From contig JACGCM010000715.1 in the NCBI GenBank assembly GCA_014058105.1, forward strand, positions 186,001 through 250,000: a DNA stretch of 64,000 bases, written 5' to 3'. This document shows positions 44,409 to 57,958 of the stretch, one piece after another (position 1 is the first letter of the stretch; every line of letters starts with the position of its first letter). The notes under the pieces are model-generated. The model worked only from the letters and a program-made list of their open reading frames with translations, did not search any database and had not been told where the DNA came from. The stretch is from Kingdonia uniflora. Taxonomy: Eukaryota > Streptophyta > Magnoliopsida > Ranunculales > Circaeasteraceae. A program made the translations under genes and the position numbers.

Positions 44409-45132
44409 TGTAGGGGTTTAACTTCGTGCGGAGGGGAAGTTGGCTCTTACACCACGAGTTTATCTTCTATCAAAGAATTCAAGCATATAATCTAAAGTAC
44501 GAATAGCCTATAGACAATATACTTGCATGGAGGCCTAGAATGGGTCTCTCCACGACCTCTGATGAGGATTTTTTAAGAGATTGTATATTACTGTCGAGTA
44601 CTAGAAGGTTCGAGTACTGAGTATTTTACAGGGTGATCGAAGGCAAACTTTAAGGGCTCTGGGGTCAGATTTCATAACCTCCCATTGATTCCCCTTCCCT
44701 CCTATTTATAGAACATAGGAAGGGCTAAGTCATCAAGGCAGGCCACATTACATATGTACTCTCCAGGTATCGGGCAGGTATCCCAGAGTTGGTGCTGACG
44801 CCGGAAATATCGGGTCTGGCTCTGTACTCTGACACTGTAGTTGTTGTTGGTTCTTTCACTGTAACTGTAAGGACCAACAATGGTACCGTTCTTGTCTGGT
44901 GAGCTGGTTGTCTGACATGTCTGCCTTCGATCACGTACGAATATGGTCAAAGTATTTCTGATGCTGATGTGTAGTTCGTGTACTGAAGGATCTGTCTTTG
45001 TCTTTGAGGTTTGTTAGTAGTTGGGGCTTCGTCTTCATGTAGTCTTACATGGCTTGTTTATGGATTGAGTGGGCTTCGAGGTAGCCTTTGAGTGTTCAGT
45101 TGGAGTGAGAAGGCTGCGAGTAGGCTACTACA
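44409..45132 (-). mobile_element. 5' LTR of element B
   Basis: On the minus strand it begins TGTAGTAGCCTACTCGCAGC at 45132 and ends AACCCCTACA, giving TGTAG/CTACA ends. It is 724 bp long, clearly homologous to 23735-24420. A minus-strand TATA box (TATAAATA) lies at 44703-44710. A degenerate PBS follows after two bases. The external flank (CAATGCACCC) is inside an Athila-like RT codon run. Confidence 0.9.
44703..44710 (-). promoter_or_regulatory. TATA box in LTR of element B
   Basis: The minus strand reads TATAAATA in TTCTATAAATAGG, at the same place as in element A's LTR. Confidence 0.65.
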
Positions 45133-46057
45133 CAATGCACCCGCTACATTCCAGCGTTGTATGATAAGCATATTTTATGATATGGTTGATACGTTTCTTA
45201 AAATCTTTATGGATGACTTTTCAGTGTTTGGATCATCTTTTGACGAATGTTTATACCATTTAGAGCTCATGATAGAATGATGTACACAAACCAATTTGGT
45301 GTTAAACTGGGAAAAGTGTCACTTCAAGGTGACACAAGGGATAGTTCTTGGACATATTATCCCCAACAAAGGGATTGAAGTCGATAAGGCCAAGATTGAC
45401 ATTATTTCTTCTTTACCTCCACCTCAAACGATTAAGGCCATTCGATCATTTCTGGGCCATGCTGGGTTTTATAGCCGGTTCATCAAAGATTTTAGCAAAA
45501 TTTCCCAGCCCTTGTACAATTTACTTGCTAAGGACACTAATTTCAACTTTGATGATGCATGTTTAGGAGCTTTTAAGAAGCTTAAACTTCTATTAACTTC
45601 AGCCCCTATCATCCAACCTCCCAATTGGGGACTTCCCTTCGAGCTTATGCACGACGCTTTAGATTACGCTATTGGAGCAGTTTTAGGGCAAAGAGTAGAT
45701 AATAGACCTCATGTTATTTACTATGCTAGTTGTACGATCAATGACGCACAGTTATATTACTCCACCAACGAGAAGGAGTTATTAGCCATTGTGTTTTCTT
45801 TGGAGAAATTTCGATCATACCTTGTTGGATCAAAAATTATTGTTTACACCGACCATGCGGCCTTAAAGTATTTACTATCTAAAAAAGACGCTAAGCCTCG
45901 TTTAATTAGATGGATTCTTTTGTTATAAGAATTTGATATCGAAATTTGAGATAGTAAAAGTGCTAAGAATGTGGTCGCAGATCATCTATCTCGAATTCTC
46001 ACTGAAGGTGTTGAAGATTTTCTCTCTATCTTAGAGATATTTCTTGATGAGTAGCTC
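45133..46057 (+). pseudogene. Athila-like RT (3' half) and RNase H
   Basis: The frame opens in the middle of RT with NAPATFQRCMISIFYD, then the catalytic [49 protein letters not shown] and the RNase H portion ([39 protein letters not shown]). One stop lies at about 45278 and others near 45928. The missing N-terminal half of RT is expected on the far side of element B. Confidence 0.87.
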
Positions 46058-47368
46058 ATGGTTGTCTCACAATATCCTTGGTATGCCAATATTGACAATT
46101 ATCTTGCTACAAAACGATTACCTGCCCATTGGTTAAAGCAAGATAAAACCAAATTCTTGTACGAGGTTAGACATTTTAGTTGGGAAAATCCTTATCTATA
46201 TAACATTTGTTCTGACCAAGTGATTAGAAGATGCATCCCAAATGATGAGTTCCATAATGTACTCATATTTTGCCACAGCTTAGCTTGTGGAGAACATTTT
46301 AGTACCAAGAAAATCGCTGCAAAAGTCTTCTAATCTGGTCTCTATTGGCCTACCATTTTTTGTGACGTACATACCTTTTGTTCTGAATGTGATAGGTGCT
46401 AGAGAACCAAAAATATTTCTCAGTGTAACATGATGCCCTTGAACGACATCCTTATCGCTGAACTATTCGATGTTTGGGGCATTAACTTTATGGGCCCATT
46501 TCCTTATTCTCGCGGGTACCTTTATACTCTCGTTGCGATAGATTATGTTTCCAAATGGGTTGAGGCGGTGCCATGTCAAACAAATTACCATAATCCCGTA
46601 GTAAAAATTGTGAAGAATATTTTTAATCGTTTTGGCACCCCTCGGGCAATTATTAGTGATGGTGGTAAACATTTTTGCAACCGTTTCTTTTAAAATCTTT
46701 TTAAAAATTATTCCATCACTCATAAAGTTACCATAGCTTATCATCATCAAACAAGTGGTCAAGTCAAAGTACCCAATCGAGAGATCAAAAGAATTTTAGA
46801 AAAAATTATTCGAACCGATCATAAAGATTGGTCTGATCGTCTTGATGATGCCCTTTGGGCATATTGAACAGCTTTTAAAACCCCGATTGGTATGTCACCC
46901 TATAGACTTGTCTTTGGAAAGGCTTGCCACTTACCCGTGGAATTGGAACACAAGGCTCTATGGGCTACAAAGGCCTTTAACTTTAAAATGGATAAAGCCG
47001 GATCACATAGAAAACTTCAACTTTCTGAACTTGATGAACTTTGTCGCGAGGCTTATGAAAATTCAAAATTTTATAAGGAACGAACTAAATCTTTTCATGA
47101 TAAGTCGATTGTTCGCAAAACTTTTGAGCCTAATCAGAAAGTGTTACTCTACAATTCATGGCTACGTTTATTTCCTGGGAAATTATATTCTCATTGGTAC
47201 GGCCCTTTCATAATAAAAACTATTTATCCTCATGGAGCCGTGGAGGTAGAAGATCCTAAAGCCGAAAATACTTTCAAGGTCAACGAGCAACGTTTAAAAC
47301 CGTATTTAGAATCTTGTACTTCTAATGAAGAGATAACTTTTCTAGTTGGCCCATATTATAAAAATTGA
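46058..47368 (+). pseudogene. Athila-like integrase
   Basis: The zinc-binding domain is at 46260-46410 (FCHSLACGEH, FCSECDRC). The core follows, with the first Asp in [12 protein letters not shown] and the neighbouring region, and the second in [10 protein letters not shown]. The third catalytic position reads [12 protein letters not shown], where a glutamate is expected, so it is lysine here. The C-terminal part at 46892-47368 is an open 158-residue frame with [20 protein letters not shown] and [20 protein letters not shown]. Stops at 46331, 46691 and 46866 break the chain. Confidence 0.85.
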
Positions 47369-48768
47369 TCACGTGTACCCCTAATATGCCTTATTGTTAT
47401 ATTTAAGTTTGTGGGTACATTCGTCTGGCTGAAGACGGTAAAACTTAGTACTTTCTGGGATGCAACCCAAGTCACATTCAGGTGAGAAGTTCTGGTTTTT
47501 ATTTCTTATTCCATATATTTAATTTTGTTCTCAAATATTGAGGACAATGTTTTATTTAAGTTTGAGGGCAGAAAAACTATATTTTATATACTTTTTAATG
47601 AAGAGTAAAATAGTGACTATTTGGCAATTTATGATATACTTTTGGCAAATTTACAGCACTTAACCTAATTTTATTTAGGCAAAATGATATATTGATTGGA
47701 AAACCCAATTTTTTTTATATTTTGCCAAGTGTACACTAGAATATTATTTTATCGTGTTCTTAAACTCGATACACTACCTTGTGATTAGCGAAAATCTCAA
47801 ATTGTTCTTGGTATATTTTCAAAACTTGCACTTCACTATAGTTATACTTCCAATACTTTTAACAGAGTTTTTGACCAGAATATATAAAATTTAGCATTTA
47901 TGTTAGGAATAATTTACTCCAATATAAACAACTGCATAAGAATAAGTTCATTCCAGAAAGTATAAAAGAAAAGCCAAGCTTGCTCTAAAACTTTCACGCT
48001 GCAAGGCATACTCGCATGATTAAGAACTGAAAGAGAAAAAATTATCACCAATCGCGAGTATGACCATGAACTATGTGAAGGGAGCATGAAAAGTCTTACT
48101 TGTGAGAATCCTGGGTCTAAGTCGAGAAGGGGCTCCAAACCCTGGCAACCATAGCCAACTGACGAGGATTTTCGACCGAAACTCCTTGTTATGGAGACTT
48201 CACTAAGAAACCATTTATAAAAAGAAAAAAATGGCTTGTAAAAAAAAGAATACGAAGAAGATGATTTGACTAAGGCATTTGTCGAACTAACCGATGAATT
48301 TATTCTAATAAGTACTAGACTACCAAATACTGACTCGACTATTCAATACAATGTATTCTGTTGTAACATTATCTTCACTACACTGAGATATAGCTAAGGA
48401 AAATATTTGAACTTTTTTCTAAGCATGAGGTAGTATTTCAAGTTTTGGATTTTGAAAATGATATTTTATGGTACACTTGGGAAATATTGAGTTTTAAGAA
48501 ATTTTTTGTCATAATATTTTTCTTGTTATAACAAAATAAGGATAAGTTGATAGGAAATAAGTTATTTATAATCTAGAATTACCAAAGTGTCATTTTCAAT
48601 TTTTGTGGGTATAATCATTATAAATCCTCATGAGACAACACTAGTCCACCAGGGGAACCTGGGGGTTTAACGGCTTGTTGCATGCTCTCAATGCAACCGC
48701 GTGACATGCAAAAATGGCTTTTATTTACTTTTGCTCGAGGACTAGCAAAATATAAGTTCGGGGGTATT
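47369..48768 (+). other. Athila 3' region without coding potential, ending in a polypurine tract
   Basis: About 1.4 kb of AT-rich DNA follows pol with no recognisable env-like frame. It starts with the Athila-typical TGGCTGAAGACGGTAAAACT segment and ends with the polypurine-like AAGTTCGGGGGTATT (48755-48768) immediately before the LTR. Confidence 0.6.
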
Positions 48769-49884
48769 TGATAGACACGTAATATTTACGTGTACAACTC
48801 CTAAATTTATATCTACCTAGTCATTTATTAAATAAATATGATACTAATAGTTTTTTTGTTTGTATTTACATAAATCGGACACATGATAAACAAGTCGTAC
48901 ATTTTTCCAGTTTTCAACAAAGAACAAGGGTGATGCACTCCAACAATGATTCTCATTTGAAGTTGTCAACCAAAGGCCCATGGAAGACCATTGAAGATAA
49001 TTAAATGTAGAGATTATTCTCATGAGTTGTAATATTTATGCATGGTCTAAGGTATTGTTTAGGAGATTTTACATTAATGGTGATGTTTTGTAACCCCAAT
49101 TATACTCTATAAATAATAGGGGAATCCATCCCACCCATGAGAGACATCTTGGAGAGTGTAAATCGAAGTTCATAGCAATAAAGATTCTTCTTTCTCTCTT
49201 TTTCTTGTCATTTTCTTTAACCTAGTAATATGGCAATGATCAAAGGGATGAGTAGTTAATCCCTTTAGCCAAGGCTAGAAAAAGCTCTACCCAATATAGC
49301 CTTAGTATAGAATAACATAGTATAGCTAGAGTAGTTACTTTCTCTTCTTTTATTTTAATGCATATTCTTCTTCCTATGATCCTAGCTTGACCATAGCTTG
49401 GATTCGAGGGAGTAAAGAATCTACGGAAACCATCTTGGTTGACCATTACAAGATGGTTTAGAACATGGAGAAGAGAACATAACCCGTTCTTATCAACCGG
49501 ACTATGGTTGAATAAGGTGGTTTATGGGTAGTTCTCAATCACAAATCTCTTTTATTTTTTGATGTATTGCATATGCCCGACCAAGGATATGCGATACGGG
49601 AACTCGTAATTTACTTTAATCATTTATAATATCTCACGGTTACAACGGGTGGAGTAGAATCTAAACTTTGGTTCTCACTCCGACTCATACAACTCATATT
49701 TTCTAGCATTTTATTTTCTTTACTTGAAAACTAACAAAACAAACTCATTGTTATTGGATTAAAATTAGTAGCCCAAAGAATAATTCGTACCTCAAGTCTC
49801 TTGGGATACAACCCCACTATCATTTGTACTCAACGATACACCGTGCACTTGCGGGTCTTTGAGACGTCGGTTTTAAATCGATCA
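48769..49884 (+). mobile_element. 3' LTR of the Athila-like element
   Basis: It begins TGATAGACACGTAATATTTA right after the polypurine tract. An 8-bp inverted repeat (ACACGTAA/TTACGTGT) sits at its very start. A TATA box (TATAAATA) is at 49108-49115. The end is placed at a CA near 49884 after ACACCGTGCACTTGCGGGTC, so the right limit is approximate. No second LTR is in the window. Confidence 0.65.
49108..49115 (+). promoter_or_regulatory. TATA box in Athila-like LTR
   Basis: TATAAATA within ACTCTATAAATAATAGG, about 340 bp into the LTR, followed by an expected R-U5 portion. Confidence 0.6.
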
Positions 49885-50207
49885 CTGTCCTTGTACTGTA
49901 AGTTTCGTACCAGCGCTTCTATAGAGGCGGTTGTTAAAGAGATTTGGTCACTTCTCAGCTCTTCCTGTCTTGGGGTACTTTAGTATTTTTGCTTTACACG
50001 GTAGAGAGAGAAAAAGAACTACAAGGAGAGAGGGAAGAGTAGGGATAAAATTTAGAGTTAAAAAAATTAGGTTGGACCATGGAGGTATGCCAGGCCCCGG
50101 GGATTTTTAATTTTTTTTAATTTTTTCCAATTACTAAATGAACTATTTTTTTCCCAAAAAAAAGTGGAGATGCCAGGCACCCTATAGACCCAAAAAAAAA
50201 AGTAGAT

Positions 50208-50228
50208 CCCCCCCCCCCCCCCCCCCCC
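50208..50228. repeat. Poly-C run of 21 bases
   Basis: Twenty-one consecutive C residues follow an A-rich stretch. It is unusual for an AT-rich plant intergenic region and may be of uncertain length because of sequencing. Confidence 0.9.
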
Positions 50229-50287
50229 TGCCTCGGGGGATTAGGTTTTCGCCTCAAGAGAAACTAAAGGGTGTGTCCTTAGTCCCG

Positions 50288-50376
50288 GACCCTCTAACTG
50301 TCTTCACACGATATACTTCCACACAAAACGAGCCCAAAATTTGAAGCCGACCCTCTAACTGTCTTCACACGATATA
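50288..50376. repeat. Direct repeat of 27 bp (62-bp spacing)
   Basis: ACCCTCTAACTGTCTTCACA plus CGATATA occurs at about 50288 and again at about 50350. No other feature is seen between the Athila LTR and the MITE. Confidence 0.85.
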
Positions 50377-50419
50377 ATTCCAGCTTTCAAGGAAGATATC
50401 CTTTGGGTTATGGAATTTA

Positions 50420-50793
50420 GGGCATCCACAGCAGCCTCCCTAAACTTATTTTAGGGAGGCAAAAAGTAATAAAATGGCTTTTATAGGCTCCCTATGAGGC
50501 TCCCTATCCCTATTTTTTTCTTTCTCTCTCCTCTAGTATGAAGAGTCTAGAGAAATATTTGGTGAGCCACGTAGACTCTTATATTACGTGTAAAGTTACT
50601 TTAGAGGTTTAAAATAATAAAAAAGTTACTTTTTGCCTCTTATTTTTAAATATAACTAATTTGAAGTGGTTTAGGTAGTTAATTATGTGATGTGGCTCCT
50701 TTTTGTAGGGATTCTATTATATCCACAACATCAAAGTTGGGTTAAAACTCCTCATAAGTACTCCCTACTATAGAGAGCCTGTTGTGAATGCTC
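50420..50793. mobile_element. Tourist-like (PIF/Harbinger) MITE
   Basis: A 374-bp non-coding element. The left end reads GGGCATCCACAGCAGCCTCC and the right end, reverse-complemented, GAGCATTCACAACAGGCTCT, matching at most positions. It is flanked on both sides by TTA (50417-50419, 50794-50796), the 3-bp target duplication of PIF/Harbinger elements. It lies about 360 bp downstream of the NRT2 stop codon. Confidence 0.85.
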
Positions 50794-50880
50794 TTATGGT
50801 CTTAATTACTGCCAGGCTGTGTGAATTTTGGCAGGAACTAATTGAAAGTTAAGCATGTGCTACACACACTTTTGGCTAAT

Positions 50881-50886
50881 TTTATT
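50881..50886 (-). terminator. Possible poly(A) signal for NRT2
   Basis: The minus strand reads AATAAA about 265 bases downstream of the NRT2 stop codon. Plant signals are loose, so this is only a candidate. Confidence 0.3.
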
Positions 50887-51150
50887 CGATGAAGAGGTAA
50901 TCAATTCACTCTGTGCACTGTCAAAGCAAGATTTTGGTTGGATAAAAGAAAATTAGCGCAAAACCTGTTTTACGTAATATTTAAGAAAACGAGGACTTTT
51001 TCTTTCATTTCGCTCTTGACTTACAATAAGAGGCCTGTTACAAACTTCGATACCATTCTCATGTAAACCTTTTGAGGTTACCAGTTAACAAACCCCAAAA
51101 AAATGTTATTTGATTCCACTAGTTCCCTTACTCTCAAATGTTCCACTCCT

Positions 51151-52923
<1,773 letters not shown>

Positions 52924-53026
52924 TTTCTCCAAAACCAAATACACAAATTAGAAATGCTAGAGATAGATAAAGAAGAGTAGAAGGTGGTGTTGTTGTTCTT
53001 GGAGATAATAAGGAGACACTGATATG

Positions 53027-53034
53027 TATTTATA
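53027..53034 (-). promoter_or_regulatory. TATA box of NRT2
   Basis: The minus strand reads TATAAATA in GTACTATAAATACAT, 104 bases upstream of the start codon. It implies a 5' UTR of roughly 70 bases. Upstream, 53100-54100 holds about 1 kb of AT-rich sequence with no other recognisable feature before the first transposon. Confidence 0.7.
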
Positions 53035-55429
53035 GTACTAGCATCAGTTGACATTTTGGATAAAAGCCACTGGAGATTCCCAATGGTTATAGCATTTATA
53101 TATTTGATATTTGAGTATATTCCTGGCGCCACATCTCCTAGTTGAACACAGGAGAACCTCGTGTATATCCCCAAAGGATAAGAGGAACTATAAACAAGTA
53201 ATTAAAGCAACACAAACCGAGTTTTTTTTGTTAAATATTGGAGTTACCCGTATTTTCTTTTTAAGTTCAACTCAAATAGAGGTAAGTTGGGCTGGATGAC
53301 AACTTACAATTGTCCCTCTCCTATTTCCAATGTTCAAATCAAACCCTATTCAGAGTTTCAAACATTATCATATTATATCTAAATTATATTAAGTTTTATT
53401 TTCAATAATGGATTTTTTTTCTCAAGTCAAATTGTAATATATAGCTCTATAATATACATAAGTTACGCATTAGCGCATATCATGATTGTTTGATGGAGAT
53501 GAAAATCATTTTTATACATCCCTCTTTACCCTTTCTTGTGTTTCGAAAGTTTTTCTCTTATTAATTAACAAGAAAATATAATTCCTAGTATTGAGTTTGG
53601 GGTAGATGATGAAGAAATAATTGTTCTAATATGTCACATATTAGAACTTGAGAATTTATATAAACGCTTCCTTATCTTATCATGTTTAACTTGTATACGC
53701 ACTCTTAATACTTATCAAAGCTTATTATCATTCAGATATATAGGACTAAGTAGTTTTGATCAGAATGCTTAGTTGGAGTTAGAAGAGCTAAAGCAGAATA
53801 TTGGAAATTAATGATAGATGATGTAGGTGGAAATGATATCTTATTTCACTGGATTTTGTTTTAGAAAGCCCCTATGTTTTAGGGTATAATTGTGATGAAC
53901 CGCCTCGGTTGGCCACTTATTTAATCTCACTCCCTATTTTCTAAGACTGCAACTTGGGCAGCCAAGTATGAACCCTATGTGTTAAAGCTGTTTAAAGTAG
54001 CAGTTCGGGAAAGGGTGTTCAGGGGTTAAGACATAACTACTGCATCAAGTGCAACTGATGGTAAAATACTAATATGACAGAATATTAATTTTTATCATTA
54101 TTAATAGAAAATTAAATATGCGGAAGCAATTAACAAAAAGAAAACAACTACTTGATTGAATAAAAACTGAAAGAAGACTAAATCACTCTACTTAACTAGG
54201 GTTTCTTCTCCAAAACTCAACCTACCATTATCTTCTACCCTAGAACTCCTTTATAGAACTAGGAGTCCTCCACCTTCTAAAACTCTACCCTTCAAAATAG
54301 ACATTATTCTACTAAAATAAAATAAACTGAAAATAGAAATAGGGAGGGTCTCCATAGAGGCCGGCTCCTAAGGGGATGTCACGACGACCACGACCAAACA
54401 TGGTTATGATTCCTATCAACTCACAATTTCTTTGAAGAGTTCAACCACGAACTCTTTCACGAAAATCTTCAAGGCATCAATCTTAAATCGGAAGAGTGCA
54501 CTTATATAATCTGGAAAATGCCCACAAAATTTTCCGTAACTTGTAGAAATATTCAATAGAGGAAGTACTAATATCGTTTTCAAAACTGCATCCCTTAATT
54601 TGACAAAATGTTGAAGACACCATATGTTGTACTTGTAATTGCCAAAATTTAGGAATTTCACGCTTCAAAGAACACTGTAAAAACTTCTCCTCATACGGAT
54701 TCACAAATGCTGGAACACTTTTCTCGTCGTTGTGATCTATCTCTATGTTAATGACGATTCGACGAGTCATCCCTGAGAGAGAAGATTTGGGTCCCAATTC
54801 TTGCGACAAAAATTTGCCCCTCGTAACTAGTATTGGAGTCTCTCTATTGTCGGAATCCGCGCATTTATCTTCGCTACCCACATCTTGAACATCAAGTTCA
54901 TCAAAACTACTATTAGAGGTGAACGGAACCCCTTTGTTGTTGAATTCTCTCTTATTGTTATCTCTTGTAGAGAATCACATTCCTCGCCCAAAACTTTCAA
55001 GACATTGGTTAAAGTCCCCCTCTCCTGGCATCCCCAATAAACGAACCCAAGGGAATTCACTGTAATGAAGTTGGCAAGATTTGGGTTTTCTTGGGTAGAA
55101 TCTCATTATGATTAGCAACTTCATTTGGGTAGGTTTTACGCCCCAAAACCGTGACTCATTGCGGTTTTGTTAGTGAACTTCCTACCGCAACATCGCCTTC
55201 TCCACTCATAATAACAATCACCCATTGAGCCTCTTTCTCTGTTAATTCTTTGCGTTAGATCATACTTAAGTTTCCTCCATCGAATTTAATCGAGCACTTT
55301 TCCCTTATACCCGCCTCAATCTACTCGATTCGCACAATAGCTTATGCATACATCACATAACTAAAATTCGTCATCTCTTACCTACGGAATGAAAATTACT
55401 GAAAATAAAATTTTTGTAGCTACGGCAAA

Positions 55430-55549
55430 ATCACTGTAGTAGATACCGGAATTATTGTTTAAACACCGAAATCACTGTAGCAGATACCAAAATCACTGTA
55501 GCAATGAAATTACTATAGCAGATGCAATAATAATAATAATAATAATAGA
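55430..55549. repeat. AATCACTGTAGCAGATACC repeats and (TAA)n tract
   Basis: Four imperfect copies of a roughly 22-30-base unit (AATCACTGTAG, AGATACC) lie just inside element X near its PBS. They are followed by about eight TAA trinucleotides (55525-55549). Confidence 0.75.
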
Positions 55550-55568
55550 ACCCCATAGAACAAACTTC

Positions 55569-55580
55569 GCTCTAGTACCA
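55569..55580 (-). promoter_or_regulatory. Primer binding site of element X
   Basis: The minus strand reads TGGTACTAGAGC, ten of twelve bases identical to the common plant initiator tRNA-Met PBS (TGGTATCAGAGC). It begins two bases inside the LTR. Confidence 0.65.
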
Positions 55581-55730
55581 ATTGATAGAAAACTAAATTT
55601 GCGGAAGCGATTAAAAAAAGGAAAACAACTACTTGATTGAATTAAAATTGAAAGAAGACTAAATCACTCTACTTAACTAGGGTTTCTTCTCCAAAACTCA
55701 ACCTACCATTATTTTCTACCCTAGGACTCG

Positions 55731-56311
55731 TGTTAAGAATCGAGGTAGTTAGTCTCTCTTCTTCGACAAGAATAAAATGTGGAATAAGCCAAACAAGTAA
55801 TTAATCAAGCAACGAACAAAAACAAGGACAAGTATTTTCCTAGAGGAGGGAAGTGGAAAACCCTTACGGATAAAAAATTACTCCCCACGAACAATCCACT
55901 ATGATCAAATCGGTAACAAGCAATCTCTCTAGCTTCTTCAAGCTTTCTAATAGAGTCTCGTAAACCCTAGTTCTCTAGAATTAAACTCACAGAGATTACC
56001 ACCAAAGGTGGTTAACAAATAACCCAAATCTTCCTTATATACTTGGGAAACTTATTACAAGCAAAACAGATCGATCTTGAGGTAAGTTCAACGTCCCAAA
56101 ACGAACTTACAAAACCAGCCAATATAGTTTTTGTTCGAACGACTTTCATCTCGTTCAAACGATTTTGACGAAACCAAGTTTCTAACCCTATAAACAAGCA
56201 TCTTGTTCGGACGACTTTAACGAAACCAAGTTTCCAACCTATAAAACAAGCATTTTGTTCGAACGACTTTCAGTCCGTTCGAACAACCAAAAATCAAGTT
56301 CACCCTTAATA
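55731..56311 (-). mobile_element. 3' LTR of the copia element
   Basis: This 581-bp LTR is the partner of 60163-60741, with substitutions spread along it that point to an old insertion. It contains diverged tandem copies of a unit with TTGTTCGAACGACTT and GACGAAACCAAGTTTC. Confidence 0.9.
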
Positions 56312-56428
56312 ATCTTCCACTTAAAATCGAATCTACCGTAACTTATCTCCATATCTCCAAATGAATTGCTCACACTACCCAGACCTTCAATCATGAAGAC
56401 CTACAGAAGTTGTACATGTTGTAAACTT

Positions 56429-57900
56429 CTAAAAAGTCACCACCTTCGTAAACATATCGGCCGGATTCGTATCAGTATCAATTTTCACAAGCTTCAACAC
56501 ACCGTCCTCGGGGAGTGAGCGAATATAATGATATAGAATATCAATATGCTTGGTCCTAGAGTGAAAAGCCTCATTCTTCACTAAGTGTATCGCGTTTGGA
56601 CTATCGCTATACAACTTAAGAAGATGTTGTTCTTTACCTAACTCTTTCATTAACCCTCTAAGCCAAACCATATCCTTGCATGCTTCTGTAGCTGCAACAT
56701 ATTCCGCCTCTATCGTAAACAAAGCTACAATCTTCTATAGCCTCGAAACCCATATAACTGCACCGTTTCCCAATATAAATACAAAGCCACTAGTGTTCTT
56801 CTGCCTATTAATGTTATCAAAATCAACAAAACCCTGCAAGCATATCTGAGAACCCCCATAACATAATGTCATATCTTGAGTCCCTTTTAGATACCTAAGT
56901 ATCCAATTCACAACTCTCCAATGTTATTTGCCTGGATTACTCATATGCCTACTAATAATTCCCACTGCTTGGGTAATATTCAGTCTTGTACAAATCATTG
57001 CGTGCATAAAGCTACCAACCGTTGATTGATAAGGAACCTTCCAAATCTCATCGCTATCCTTTTGCGTCTTCGGACAACACTGCTTTGATAATTTAAAGTG
57101 ACCTCCCAATGGTGTACTAACAACCTTAGAACCATCCATATTAAACCGCTCAAGTACTTTGCCGATGTACTCAGCTTGAGATAGCTTCAATTCTCATCGC
57201 TGTCAATCTCGTGTAACACGCATACCAAGAACTTATTTTACAACACCCAAGTCTTTCATAGAAAACTCCTGAGGCAACTGTTCCTTCAACTTAGCAATCT
57301 ATCCCATGTCGGCACTTACTACCAACATATCATCTGCATACAAAAGTAGAATGCTATATGAGTTTCCCGTAATCTTGATAAAACAACAGTGATCTACATT
57401 GCATTTCGAATAACCATTTATGGACATGAATTGATCAAACTTTAAATACCACTGCCTTGGTGCCTGTTTCAAGCATATAAGCTCTTCGTAAGCCTACACA
57501 CTAGATCTATTTGCCCTTTAAATGAATACCCTTCTGGTTGCTTCATATAAATATATTTATCAAGGTTTCTGTGAACTATACACTAGCCTTGAATCTCCTT
57601 GAACCATCAGATTCCTGCTTTAGTCTGTATACCCACTAGTTGTGTTATGTTCTCTTCCCTTTAGGTAACCAAATAAATCCTAAGTTCGATCTACTAACAA
57701 TGACTGCATCTCATCATCCATAGCAAGCTCCCACTTGCTCTTGGCTTCCACATCTAAAGCCCCCTTGTAACTTTTCGGCTCACCACCATCCGTAAGTAAC
57801 AAGTGATGTAGGGAGTTAACGTACCTAGCTGAAGTTTTTGCATTTCTCGGCTCCTTTCAAAGTGCTATTGGAATGTCTAGATCATTAGGTTCCTTATTTT
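56429..57900 (-). pseudogene. Copia reverse transcriptase and RNase H (degenerate)
   Basis: The minus strand at about 57355-57325 reads LLYADDMLVVSADMG, the catalytic YADD motif. A preserved frame at 57190-56924 has AEYIGKVLERFNMDGSKVV, TPLGGHFKLS and YQSTVGSFMHAMICTR. RNase H is at 56722-56429 (EAEYVAATEACKDMVWLRGL, YSDSPNAIHLVKN, HIDILYHYIR, DMFTK). RT upstream, to about 57900, is heavily broken. Copia RT/RNase H converts the element RNA to DNA; this copy is inactive. Confidence 0.82.
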
Positions 57901-57958
57901 GATCCGGTGCATTGGACTCAACTACGACTTATTCACCAACCTTTCGAGAGCGTTTAAA

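Larger units (their letters stand above)
24421..45132 (-). mobile_element. Element B: Tat-like Ty3/gypsy retrotransposon with nested insertions
   Basis: Minus-strand LTR (45132-44409), gag, protease, RT/RNase H and IN extend to 38669, then the 194-bp array and the plus-strand antisense gene (to 29778). The paralogue A has the same order. A CACTA element and an L1 fragment interrupt it. Its left LTR is not visible; element A's LTR begins at 24420. The right end interrupts an Athila-like RT frame at 45133. The left limit is inferred. Confidence 0.7.
45133..49884 (+). mobile_element. Athila-like Ty3/gypsy element, right half
   Basis: Plus-strand RT starting in mid-domain, then RNase H and IN, a 1.4-kb non-coding 3' region, a polypurine tract and a 3' LTR. 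The pol C-terminus ([35 protein letters not shown]) and the post-pol sequence (TCTGGCTGAAGACGGTAAAA, GGGATGCAACCCA) are Athila hallmarks. The left half was displaced by the insertion of element B at 45132/45133. Several stops are present. Confidence 0.82.

Noticed and set aside
55569..55580. tRNA gene hints at primer binding sites (also 60147-60160 and 23718-23732)
   Set aside because: Only the short stretches complementary to tRNA 3' ends are present, with no cloverleaf. They are PBS motifs.
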